A DNA stretch of 64,000 bases from contig NZ_JBJHBQ010000007.1 in the NCBI RefSeq assembly GCF_050485565.1, positions 62,001-126,000 on the forward strand. Direction: 5' to 3'. A program made the position numbers and the translations under genes. Every line of letters starts with the position of its first letter. Position 1 is the first letter of the stretch. A model generated the notes under the pieces. The model made no database searches. It was not told the DNA's origin and was given only the letters and a program-made list of their open reading frames with translations. Of the stretch, positions 48,042 to 56,067 are shown piece after piece. Source of the stretch: Glycocaulis sp050485565 (lineage in GTDB: Bacteria; Pseudomonadota; Alphaproteobacteria; Caulobacterales; Maricaulaceae).

Positions 48042-48530
48042 ATGACCAATCCATGCATGAGCTGCAGCATCGACATGGATTGCTGCAAGAAATTCAACGG
48101 CGCGCTGGTATCGCAGGAAGAGTTCGACCGCCTGTTTGCCAAGTTCGATGGCCGCTTCCACATTGAGAAGAGCAATCGCTTCATCAAACTCACCGACATC
48201 AGCGGAGAGGGCTGTCCCTATTTCAAACAGGGCACGGGCTGCACGGTCTATGAGGAGCGCCCCCTCGATTGCCGTCTCTTCCCCTTCTCGCTGGACCATA
48301 TCCGGGGCGAAGAAGGCGCGCCCATGCGTGCTTCCGCCCACCGCCGCGTGGGCTGCCCGCATTCGGAGGAGTTTGCGATCAATCGCGAGGAAGTTGCCTG
48401 CCTGACAGACGGTATGGCGCGCTCGGTGGGCCATAGCGGAGCCGAGGTGGAGCTGGAATATGGCCCGGCCTGGTGGAAATACGCAGCAAGGCGCGCCGTG
48501 CGGCGCCTGCGCGCGTTAACCGGCGCTTAA
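48042..48530 (+). CDS. YkgJ-type cysteine-cluster (CxxCxxCC) protein
   Basis: The 162-residue protein has the zinc or iron-sulfur-binding cluster of the family: CMSCSIDMDCCKKFNG at the start, then GCPYFKQGTGCTVYEERPLDCRLFPF and GCPHSEEF. No enzymatic activity is known for the family. ATG 48042 follows GGGGAGA. It is followed by the acyltransferase gene at 48617 on the same strand. Confidence 0.88.
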   Translation: MTNPCMSCSIDMDCCKKFNGALVSQEEFDRLFAKFDGRFHIEKSNRFIKLTDISGEGCPYFKQGTGCTVYEERPLDCRLFPFSLDHIRGEEGAPMRASAHRRVGCPHSEEFAINREEVACLTDGMARSVGHSGAEVELEYGPAWWKYAARRAVRRLRALTGA

Positions 48531-48616
48531 CCACACACGCGAAGACGGCCACGCCCGGCTATCCTCTGGCACGTATTATGCGACAGCCCCCATCAGTTAT
48601 GACGGGAGGCCATGTC

Positions 48617-49762
48617 ATGTTGCGCTGTGAGACAATCAAGATTGAAGCCCTGACCGCGCAGGACCAGCACGCATGGACAGCTATGGCGCTGGCCACCGGC
48701 CTTGCCTCGCCCCTGCTGCACCCCGAATTTGCACAAGCCGTTTCAACCACACGCAATGATGTGGAGATCGCGCTTTTCCGCGACGCAAAGGGACTGGCGG
48801 CCGTGTTCGCCTACCATCGCCGGCCCGGCGGCTTTGCCCGTCCCATCGGATCGGCCTTCTCTGACATTCATGCCATTTTGCGCCGGCAGGACGTGGAAAC
48901 GCGTGACGAGGAATTGCTGGCCCTGGCCGGCCTGTCACGCGCCCGCTTTGCAGCTCTCTTCACACCTGACAAGCCACCGGCTGCCGGACTGGAGCCGGTC
49001 GGCCCCTCGCGCGCAGCGGTAAGGCGGTCCACCGCCACCGCCCTCATCGCCGAGCTGCAGGCCGAGCACCCGAAACGCTTCAAGGATTTCCGCCGCCGCC
49101 TGCGCAAGCTGGAAACCGAGCACGGCGAGGTACAGCTTGCTGTGTCGAGCGATCCGGCAACCCTTGACGAGCTGATAGGCTGGAAACGCCTGCAATACCG
49201 CGAGACCGGTCGCCATGACGTGCTCGCTCCGCGCTGGACGGCAAAAATGATGCACACGCTGTTCGTCAGGGAGGGCGGCGCGGTGAGCGGAAAGCTCTAC
49301 ACGCTACGCGTGGACGGCCGTCTGATCGCGGCAGAATACGGACCGCAAGGTCACGGGACGTTCCACCCCTGGCTTGCCGCCTATGACCCCGAAATGGCGG
49401 CCTATTCACCCGGCCATCTTCTGGTCTACCTGCTCCTGTCGCGGATGGAGGAGTTTGGCCTGACCCGCTACGAGATGGGCACCGGTCACGAGGACTATAA
49501 GCGATACTTCACCAACCACCGCTCGGCGCTTTACAGCGGGCTGGCGCGCGCACCGCACTTCGAGGAGAAGCTGCGCGAGGCGGCGGCGCAGCTGGCGCAG
49601 GCAAGTCTTGCCCTGTGCGGGCAGCGGGTGCGCACGCTGGGTGAACGCATACACAGCCGTATCGACCACATCGCCTCGGCAGAAACCAGCGCGGCAGGGC
49701 GCTGGGCCGGGCTGACGCGGGCAGCTGGCGCCATCCTGTCAGGCCAGCAGCGCAGCGCCTAG
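48617..49762 (+). CDS. GNAT-fold protein, cellulose-biosynthesis CelD/BcsL-like
   Basis: The 381-residue protein resembles the CelD/BcsL-type double-GNAT proteins: RFKDFRRRLRKLETEHGEVQL, LDELIGWKRLQYRETGRHDVL, GRLIAAEYGPQGHGTFHPWLAAYDPEMAAYSPGHLLVYLLLSRMEE and the family-typical YEMGTGHEDYKRYFTN. These are thought to acylate exopolysaccharides or lipids. ATG 48617 was chosen because GGGAGG lies 7 bp upstream; ATG 48599 is a less likely alternative. Confidence 0.82.
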   Translation: MLRCETIKIEALTAQDQHAWTAMALATGLASPLLHPEFAQAVSTTRNDVEIALFRDAKGLAAVFAYHRRPGGFARPIGSAFSDIHAILRRQDVETRDEELLALAGLSRARFAALFTPDKPPAAGLEPVGPSRAAVRRSTATALIAELQAEHPKRFKDFRRRLRKLETEHGEVQLAVSSDPATLDELIGWKRLQYRETGRHDVLAPRWTAKMMHTLFVREGGAVSGKLYTLRVDGRLIAAEYGPQGHGTFHPWLAAYDPEMAAYSPGHLLVYLLLSRMEEFGLTRYEMGTGHEDYKRYFTNHRSALYSGLARAPHFEEKLREAAAQLAQASLALCGQRVRTLGERIHSRIDHIASAETSAAGRWAGLTRAAGAILSGQQRSA

Positions 49763-49786
49763 ACAGGTGCCCGGCGCAACAACGAG

Positions 49787-49817
49787 AAAGGCGCGCCCCT
49801 TGAAGGGACGCGCCTTT
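49787..49817. terminator. Bidirectional terminator hairpin
   Basis: Stem AAAGGCGCG (49787-49795) with CGCGCCTTT (49809-49817); the intervening CCCCTTGAAGGGA forms an inner helix. It lies between the convergent GNAT and lipoprotein genes. Confidence 0.75.
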
Positions 49818-49845
49818 AGCGCACTCAGATCGGCAAAATAAGGAC

Positions 49846-50616
49846 CTAGTCCTCGTCCTCCCAGCCCCAGGGCGTGGGCGGCGTATCAACCGGATTGGTC
49901 AGATCGAACGTCACCTCGAACAGGCGGTTCGGGCGCGTCAGCGTGTAAACGAATGTCGTATCGGTGACTTCCATGATCCAAGTATTGTCCATGGACACCG
50001 GAATACCCTCACGCTCGAACAGATCTTTCGAGAACTGGTCAGCCGGGAATTCCACGCGCGCGGAGATCGGCGGGACGATGCTCTCGCCGCCATACTGGGT
50101 CAGCGTGTCTTCGGAACCATCTTCGTGGCGGTGGTCGTGCTTCAGGCGCAGACGGCCATCATCAAGACGCGTGATGAGCCAGGTGCGCGAATGGTCATCG
50201 CCCACATGGAAAGGCACGCGCACCTCATCCTCGAAGCACTCACGCACATGCATGACGAGGCGGCGTCCGGCAAAGGCTTCGTCCAGCTCCACCGGCGGGC
50301 TGGTGATCTCGCCTTCAAACGCCTGACCGCAATACTCAGACAGGCTTTCGATCAGGCCGGCTTCCATAACCGCTTCCGGCTGGGCATCCACCCCGGCATC
50401 GTCCGTGCCATTGATGGCAGTGTCCATGACCGGTTCCGCTTCTCCGGCAAGGTCAGCTGACACGTCGTCAGCGCCCGTTTCCGGTTCCGCCATCTGTTCC
50501 GGGGCGGGTACGGGCTCCGGCTGCGGGTCTGGAACCGTATCGGCAGGATCACAAGCGGCGAGCAGCGCCGCGAGCGCGACGGAGCCCCCCAGCGTGGCAT
50601 AGCGGGACAGGGTCAT
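49846..50616 (-). CDS. Putative lipoprotein
   Basis: The 256-residue protein begins MTLSRYATLGGSVALAALLAACDPAD with a lipobox (LAAC, Cys near residue 22), then a Pro/Glu-rich linker. The C-terminal domain (ESLSEYCGQAFEGEITSP, RLVMHVRECFEDEVRVPFHVGDDHSRTWLITRLDDGRLRLKHDHRHEDGS) appears beta-rich and holds two conserved-looking Cys residues. I do not recognise the family. Its start overlaps the end of def by 4 bp, so both are co-transcribed. Confidence 0.75.
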   Translation of the reverse strand: MTLSRYATLGGSVALAALLAACDPADTVPDPQPEPVPAPEQMAEPETGADDVSADLAGEAEPVMDTAINGTDDAGVDAQPEAVMEAGLIESLSEYCGQAFEGEITSPPVELDEAFAGRRLVMHVRECFEDEVRVPFHVGDDHSRTWLITRLDDGRLRLKHDHRHEDGSEDTLTQYGGESIVPPISARVEFPADQFSKDLFEREGIPVSMDNTWIMEVTDTTFVYTLTRPNRLFEVTFDLTNPVDTPPTPWGWEDED

Positions 50617-51131
50617 TCGGCAGCCTCCATTCGCGACTTTACAAGCTTCTGGACCTTTTTCACCGCCCGGTCGCGTTTCAGGCGCGAGAGGTAATCGATG
50701 AAGAGCACCCCTTCGAGATGGTCCATTTCGTGCTGGATGCACACCGCGAACAGATCCTCTGCGATCTCTTCGCGCTCGTTTCCATCATAGTCGAGATACT
50801 TAACGCTGACGCGCGCGGGCCGTTCCACCTCGTCATAAACATCGGGAATCGACAGGCAGCCCTCGCTATAGGGCTTTGTTTCCTCGGTCAGCGGCGTGAC
50901 AACCGGATTTACGAAATAACGCGGGCTATCGCGCTTTTCCGACAGATCCATCACGATCACGCGCTTGTCGACGCCGATCTGGATAGCGGCAAGGCCAATA
51001 CCATCGGCCTCGTACATGGTCTCCACCATGTCATCCATCAGCGTGCGCAGATCATCATCAACCCGCTCCACCGGCTTTGAAACCAGCTTCAGACGCGGAT
51101 CGGGAACGGTGAGTATAGGGTGTACAGCCAT
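50613..51131 (-). CDS. def: Peptide deformylase
   Basis: The 172-residue enzyme has the three motifs GIGLAAIQIGV, EGCLSIP (metal-binding Cys) and QHEMDHLEG (HExxH metal site). It removes the formyl group from nascent proteins. ATG 51131 begins MAVHPILTVPDPRL, the standard N-terminus. It is followed by a lipoprotein gene overlapping by 4 bp. No fmt gene is adjacent, unlike in many bacteria. Confidence 0.96.
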   Translation of the reverse strand: MAVHPILTVPDPRLKLVSKPVERVDDDLRTLMDDMVETMYEADGIGLAAIQIGVDKRVIVMDLSEKRDSPRYFVNPVVTPLTEETKPYSEGCLSIPDVYDEVERPARVSVKYLDYDGNEREEIAEDLFAVCIQHEMDHLEGVLFIDYLSRLKRDRAVKKVQKLVKSRMEAAE

Positions 51132-51163
51132 ACGCCTAGACCTAATGGGCAAAGGGGTTTCGA

Positions 51164-52531
51164 TCAAGCATCGCTGCTTTGATCTCCAGACGGTGCAGCC
51201 AGCGAGCGCGGCGTTTCATCGACCTGTGCCGGGCCTTCAAGCGCTTTCGAGCCTGAGGCGGCGTTGAGTTCGGCCATCTTGCGAGCCGAGACCAGAACCC
51301 GGCCCTCAAGCGACGCTACCGCGCTGTTATAATTGGCCGTTGCAGACTTCAGACCCGAACCGACCCGGCCAAGATGGCCCGTGAAGGTCTGCAGCCTGTC
51401 ATGTATTTCGCTGCCGAGCGCGGCGATTTTCCGGGCATTGTCCTCCAGCGCCTGCTGGCGCCAGCCATAGGCGACCGCCTTCGCCAGTGCGAGCAGGGTG
51501 GAAGGCGTGACGATGATCACGTCCTGCGCAATAGCCTCGTCAAACAGGCCCGGCTCTTCCTCCATCGCGGCGGAATAGAAACTTTCACCCGGGATGAAGA
51601 GCGCGACAAAATCAATCGCCCCCTCGACCGACTTTGCGTATTCCTTGCTGGCCAGTTGGCGGATATGGGTTTTCACCTGCATGGCGTGACGGCGCAGATG
51701 CTGCTTGCGGCTGGCCTCGTCCGGCGCTTCCACCGCATCGAGATAAGCCGTCAGCGCCACCTTGGAATCGATGACGAAACGCCCGCCACCGGGCAGGCGC
51801 ACCACGAAATCCGGGCGCAGCGACGCGCCTTCACTATCGCGCGCCTGATACTGGCTTTCATAATCGATACCCTTGGTAAGACCCGCCAGCTCCAGCACAT
51901 TCTCCACCGTGCGCTCGCCCCACTGGCCGCGCGTGGTGGAGGAGCGCTGCAACGCGTTGACGAGCTTTGAGGTCTCCTGCTGCTGGCCGGCGAGGCCCTG
52001 GCGCAGGGCGTTGATCTGCTCGCCCAGCTCGCCGCGATGGGCGGCGCGCTCTTTCTCGATATGGTCCACCGTCGCCTTGAACTGGTCGAGCTTCTCACGG
52101 ATCGGCGTCACCAGCTCCTTCACACTGCCTTCGGCCTTTTCCTGGTTCTGCTTGAAGGTCTCGGCGGCGCGTTCAAGGAAGGCTTTCTGCGACTTATCCA
52201 GCGCCTCGTTTGCAAGCAGCTGAAACTTCTCCTGCACGGCATTGGAAAGCTGGGTCAGGCTCTCGCGTTCGCGCTTCACCGCTTCGGCCTCGGTATCCAT
52301 CCTCGCTTTAAGGGCAGCGGCGGCCTGCTCGGCCTCGCGGCGCGCTACACGCTCACCCTCCAGCTCCTCCTGGCGCTGCAAACGCTCGGCGTCGAAGCGG
52401 CGCTCGGTGTCAGCAAGGCGCTCCTGCAGGGCGGCCGAGCCGGCACCAGCGCTGCGCATGAACAACCAGGTCAGCACCATGCCAGCAATGGCACCGCCCC
52501 CGGCAATCAGGACGATATTGAGCATCTCCAT
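51164..52531 (-). CDS. rmuC: DNA recombination protein RmuC
   Basis: The 455-residue protein starts with a membrane helix (MLNIVLIAGGGAIAGMVLTWLFM), then a long coiled coil (about 35-190) and the RmuC nuclease-like core: STTRGQWGERTVENVLELAGLTKGIDYESQ, RPDFVVRLPGGGRFVIDSKVALTAYLDAVE and FVALFIPGESFYSAAMEEEPGLFDEAIAQDVIIVTPSTLLALAKAVAYGWR. RmuC limits inversions at short inverted repeats. It is co-oriented with def (32-bp gap). Confidence 0.94.
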   Translation of the reverse strand: MEMLNIVLIAGGGAIAGMVLTWLFMRSAGAGSAALQERLADTERRFDAERLQRQEELEGERVARREAEQAAAALKARMDTEAEAVKRERESLTQLSNAVQEKFQLLANEALDKSQKAFLERAAETFKQNQEKAEGSVKELVTPIREKLDQFKATVDHIEKERAAHRGELGEQINALRQGLAGQQQETSKLVNALQRSSTTRGQWGERTVENVLELAGLTKGIDYESQYQARDSEGASLRPDFVVRLPGGGRFVIDSKVALTAYLDAVEAPDEASRKQHLRRHAMQVKTHIRQLASKEYAKSVEGAIDFVALFIPGESFYSAAMEEEPGLFDEAIAQDVIIVTPSTLLALAKAVAYGWRQQALEDNARKIAALGSEIHDRLQTFTGHLGRVGSGLKSATANYNSAVASLEGRVLVSARKMAELNAASGSKALEGPAQVDETPRSLAAPSGDQSSDA

Positions 52532-52716
52532 GGGAAGCCCTCCCGGCGTACGCGCGAATCAGTAGCACAGCCTAGACCAGCACGCCGGTCTTGCCCTCCG
52601 GCGATCTGTGAGCGTTCACATCCATGTCAGCAAGGCAACCCTGGCTGGCCATACGCGTTGCCCTCCCTATGTAAGCGTGTGAACGCTGTTGGAAATCGAT
52701 CTGGGGAGACTTTGAA

Positions 52717-53862
52717 ATGATCCGCACCACTCTTGCCGCCAGCCTTCTGGTCAGTGTCAGCGCAGGCGCATTTGCCGCGCAGGACGTTTACGAGACCGAG
52801 CAGGCCAATTTCCGCATCGAAACCGTGGCCGAAGGGCTTAACATCCCGTGGTCCATCGGCTTTCTGCCATCGGGGGAAATGCTGGTAACCGAACGCGATG
52901 GCGGCTCGGAAGGTCTGCGCATCGTTGACGCGGACGGCAATCTGCGCGCCGAGCCGGTGACCGGCATGCCGCAAGACGTGGTGGTAAACCGCCAGGGCGG
53001 ACTGTTTGATGCCATCCCCCACCCGGACTTTGCGCAAAACCGCCTTGTCTACATCTCTTACGCGCAAGGCACGCGCGAAGCGCACCGCACCGCGCTGATC
53101 CGCGCCCGGCTGAGCGATGACCTGACCGCTCTGGAGAATGTGGAAGAGCTGTTTGCAGTCAATTTCGACATCGCTACCAACCGCCACCATGGCGGCAAGA
53201 TCCTGTTTGACCGGGACGGTTATCTCTGGCTGTCGCTGGGCGATGGCGGCGATCACTATGACGAGGCACAGAACCCCGAAAACCATATCGGTACGCTGAT
53301 CCGCCTGAACGATGATGGCTCGGTGCCGTCAGACAATCCCTTTGCCGATGGCGATGGCGGCGCGCCGGAAGTGTGGAGCTACGGCCATCGCAACATTCAG
53401 GGGCTGGTCCAGCATCCGGAAACCGGCACGATCTGGAGCCATGAGCACGGCCCGCGCGGCGGTGACGAGGTCAACATCCACCGCGAGTCCGGTCTCAACT
53501 ATGGCTGGCCGGAAATCACCTACGGCATCGAGTATGATGGCACGATCATCACCGAGGACCGCGAGCGCGAGGGGATGGAACAGCCGATCTGGTACTGGAC
53601 ACCGTCCATCGCGAATTCGGGCGCCGCGTTCTACACGGGCGATGCCTTTCCGCACTGGCAGAACGATCTGTTCGTGGGCGCGCTGGCCGGCATGCACGTC
53701 GCCCGGCTGGAGACCGACGGTGATCGGGTGATCGGGCAGGAACGTCTTCTCGAAGACCTGGAAGAGCGTATCCGCGATGTCCGCACCGGCCCGGACGGCT
53801 ATCTCTACATCACAACCGATAGCGATGAGGGCCGCGTGCTGCGGCTTGTACCGGCCGACTAG
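52717..53862 (+). CDS. PQQ-dependent sugar dehydrogenase-like beta-propeller
   Basis: The 381-residue protein has a signal peptide (TTLAASLLVSVSAGAFAA) and the soluble glucose dehydrogenase-like propeller: IPWSIGFLPSGEMLVTERDGG, GGLFDAIPHPDFAQNRLVYISY, NRHHGGKILFDRDGYLWLSLGDGG (catalytic-region His), GHRNIQGLVQHPETGTIWSHEHGPRGGDEVN and LFVGALAGMHVARL. Members oxidise aldoses in the periplasm using PQQ and Ca2+. Substrate unknown. Confidence 0.9.
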   Translation: MIRTTLAASLLVSVSAGAFAAQDVYETEQANFRIETVAEGLNIPWSIGFLPSGEMLVTERDGGSEGLRIVDADGNLRAEPVTGMPQDVVVNRQGGLFDAIPHPDFAQNRLVYISYAQGTREAHRTALIRARLSDDLTALENVEELFAVNFDIATNRHHGGKILFDRDGYLWLSLGDGGDHYDEAQNPENHIGTLIRLNDDGSVPSDNPFADGDGGAPEVWSYGHRNIQGLVQHPETGTIWSHEHGPRGGDEVNIHRESGLNYGWPEITYGIEYDGTIITEDREREGMEQPIWYWTPSIANSGAAFYTGDAFPHWQNDLFVGALAGMHVARLETDGDRVIGQERLLEDLEERIRDVRTGPDGYLYITTDSDEGRVLRLVPAD

Positions 53863-53871
53863 GCTCGAACG

Positions 53872-54474
53872 CTACGCTGGCCGCCGTGATCTGAACGCGG
53901 CGGCCAGCGTGCCGTCGTCAAGATAATCAAGCTCGCCGCCCACCGGCACGCCGCGCGCCAGCGAGGTGATCGATACGCCGGTATGGGCAAGCCTGTCTGC
54001 GATGACGTGGGCCGTCGTCTGGCCATCCACCGTGGCATTGAGCGCGAGGATCACCTCGCTGACCGATCCATTGCCCGCACGTTCGATCAGGCTGGCAAGA
54101 TTGAGATCGTCCGGACCGACGCCATCCAGCGCAGACAGGACCCCGCCCAGCACATGGTATTTGCCGGCAAAGGCTCCTGCCCGCTCCAGCGCCCAGAGAT
54201 CACCTACCGTCTCGACCACGCAGATCACGCTGTCGCCGCGCTTGGGATCGCGGCAGACCGTGCACGGGTCTGATACGTCCAGATTGCCGCAAATACTGCA
54301 GGGGCGGATTTTCTCGGCTGCCTCGGCCATGGCGGCGGCCAGAGGCTCCATCAGCGCCTCACGCTTTTTCATCAGATGCAGCGCAGCCCGGCGCGCAGAA
54401 CGCGGCCCCAGCCCCGGCAGCTTGGCCAGAAGCTGGATAAGCCTCTCGATTTCCGGGCCTGCCGTGCCTGCCAT
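53872..54474 (-). CDS. recR: Recombination mediator protein RecR
   Basis: The 200-residue protein has the N-terminal HhH motif (LAKLPGLGPRSARRAALHLM), a four-Cys zinc finger (CSICGNLDVSDPCTVC), a Toprim domain (VICVVETVGDLWALERAGAFAGKYHVLGG) and the C-terminal DYLDDGTLAAAF. RecR loads RecA at gaps with RecO and RecF. It normally follows ebfC directly; here a fic gene lies between them. ATG 54474 begins the conserved MAG...EIERLIQLLAKLPG. Confidence 0.96.
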   Translation of the reverse strand: MAGTAGPEIERLIQLLAKLPGLGPRSARRAALHLMKKREALMEPLAAAMAEAAEKIRPCSICGNLDVSDPCTVCRDPKRGDSVICVVETVGDLWALERAGAFAGKYHVLGGVLSALDGVGPDDLNLASLIERAGNGSVSEVILALNATVDGQTTAHVIADRLAHTGVSITSLARGVPVGGELDYLDDGTLAAAFRSRRPA

Positions 54475-54526
54475 GGGGTGATGCTCCGCGCTGCCAAAAC
54501 CAAACAAATTTTGATACCGATTGCAG

Positions 54527-54557
54527 AATCCAAAAAATAGGGCCACTTTTTTGGATT
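54527..54557 (+). promoter_or_regulatory. Perfect 11-bp inverted repeat before fic
   Basis: AATCCAAAAAA (54527-54537) and TTTTTTGGATT (54547-54557), 9-bp gap, ending 17 bp before ATG 54575. It could be an operator for the winged-helix domain of Fic or a terminator-like hairpin. Confidence 0.55.
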
Positions 54558-54574
54558 GAAGGCGGAGAATCAAA

Positions 54575-55735
54575 ATGCGTTTGGCTGACTTTAGCGCGGA
54601 TTCACCCGGTACGCTGGTGCCTACGGTCAACGGACTGCAGGCATTTGTTCCTGATGTCCTGCCTCCAGAAATTGACGTCGCCGATCTGGTTCCAGACCTG
54701 CAGGCTGCCACCCTGGCTCTCGGTGAGCTGAAGGGCGCAATAAGCCCCTTGGCCAACCCGGAGCTGGTCATCCGCCCCATGCACCTTCGTGAGGCGGTTA
54801 GCTCATCCAACATGGAGGGGACGTTCACGACCTTTACCGATCTGTTGGTATTCGACGCAGGCGGCCCCTCTGACCCGCAGCAGGATACGGTTGAAGTCCA
54901 CAATTATGTGAAGGCGCTCCGGCACGCAGACAAGCTGATGCAAGAGCTTCCCGTTTGCGGCAGGTTGATGACCGAGCTGCATAAAATTCTGCTGTCGAAC
55001 GTAACAAAGAAAGCCAGAGGAGCGGCTGTCGAACCGGGTTTTCTCAAGAAGCATCAGAATTTTATTGGAGGTACGCCGAGAAGCCCTCGCTTTGTGCCTC
55101 CGCCACCCGCCGAGGCCGCAAAGGCATTAAGTGAACTCGAGACATTCATTAACCGGCCGGACCGCAAAGGCCTCGAGCTCATTGATGCGTCGCTGATCCA
55201 CTATCAGTTTGAAACTATACACCCATTTCCAGACGGCAATGGGCGCGTTGGCCGTATACTCATCCCGGTTTACCTGCAGGCAACCGGTATTATTGATGGC
55301 CCATATCTGTATATGAGTGAGTATTTTGAACGCCATAAAGATGAGTATATCGACCTGATGTATGGAGTTAGCAGCTCTAACGGTTGGATTTCTTGGATAA
55401 AATTCTTCCTGAACGGCGTGGAGGAATCTTCGCGCTCTGCGATTGCAACAACCAAGCAATTGATAAATTGCAGTGAGTTTTTCCGGCAGCAGATAATGGC
55501 AGGCCGAGGTCGCTCAGCTGTTCTTGTTCAGATCATGGACCTGTTGCTTTCAAACCCAGTCCTGTCCGTTGCACAGATCGCGCACCGTATCGGACAGTCT
55601 GACCAGACCGTCAGGAACAATCTGAGCTGGCTGATCGAGAACGGTCTGGTTCGCGAACTCAACCATCACCGCCCGAAGCTGTACATTAGCCCGCTGGTTC
55701 TCGATATCATTTCCGGGCATCAGGAGCGGGTCTAG
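54575..55735 (+). CDS. Fic family protein (class II, with C-terminal winged helix)
   Basis: The 386-residue protein has the Fic active-site motif HPFPDGNGRVGR (H216 catalytic) and an N-terminal autoinhibitory motif S77-S-N-M-E81-G82 ((S/T)xxxE(G/N)), which marks class II. A winged-helix region closes the protein (SVAQIAHRIGQSDQTVRNNLSWLIENGLVREL). Fic enzymes AMPylate target proteins; class II members are self-inhibited. It is on the opposite strand to the dnaX-ebfC-recR genes it interrupts, and its base composition is more AT-rich than its neighbours, signs of horizontal acquisition. The end overlaps ebfC by 4 bp. Confidence 0.93.
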   Translation: MRLADFSADSPGTLVPTVNGLQAFVPDVLPPEIDVADLVPDLQAATLALGELKGAISPLANPELVIRPMHLREAVSSSNMEGTFTTFTDLLVFDAGGPSDPQQDTVEVHNYVKALRHADKLMQELPVCGRLMTELHKILLSNVTKKARGAAVEPGFLKKHQNFIGGTPRSPRFVPPPPAEAAKALSELETFINRPDRKGLELIDASLIHYQFETIHPFPDGNGRVGRILIPVYLQATGIIDGPYLYMSEYFERHKDEYIDLMYGVSSSNGWISWIKFFLNGVEESSRSAIATTKQLINCSEFFRQQIMAGRGRSAVLVQIMDLLLSNPVLSVAQIAHRIGQSDQTVRNNLSWLIENGLVRELNHHRPKLYISPLVLDIISGHQERV

Positions 55736-56067
55736 GGCTTCACCCCGAACGGCATATCGAAGCCCGGCGGCAGGCCCAGCCCGCTCGCGGCATCGCGCAG
55801 AACATTAGCCTGCGCCTCATCGGCCTTGCGCTTGACGTCGGCGAGCGCGGCAAGGAACAGGTCCTCGAGAATTTCCGGCTCTGACGGGTCTATGAGTGAC
55901 GGATCGATGGAGACTTTACGCGGTTCGCCCTTGGCGGTGGTGGTGATTTTCACCAGACCGGCACCGGCCTCGCCGGTCACCTCCACTGCGTCCAGCCGGG
56001 CCTGCGCCTCGCCCATTTTCTTCTGCATTTCCTGGGCCTGCTTCATCAGGCCGGCGAGGTCTTTCAT
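55732..56067 (-). CDS. ebfC: YbaB/EbfC nucleoid-associated protein
   Basis: The 111-residue protein reads MKDLAGLMKQAQEMQKKMGEAQARLDAVEVTGEAGAGLVKITTTAKGEPRKVSIDPSL, the full YbaB signature, with a C-terminal GLPPGFDMPF. It binds DNA as a dimer. Its start overlaps the end of dnaX by 4 bp (ATGA). It is usually followed by recR, which here is displaced by fic. Confidence 0.96.
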   Translation of the reverse strand: MKDLAGLMKQAQEMQKKMGEAQARLDAVEVTGEAGAGLVKITTTAKGEPRKVSIDPSLIDPSEPEILEDLFLAALADVKRKADEAQANVLRDAASGLGLPPGFDMPFGVKP

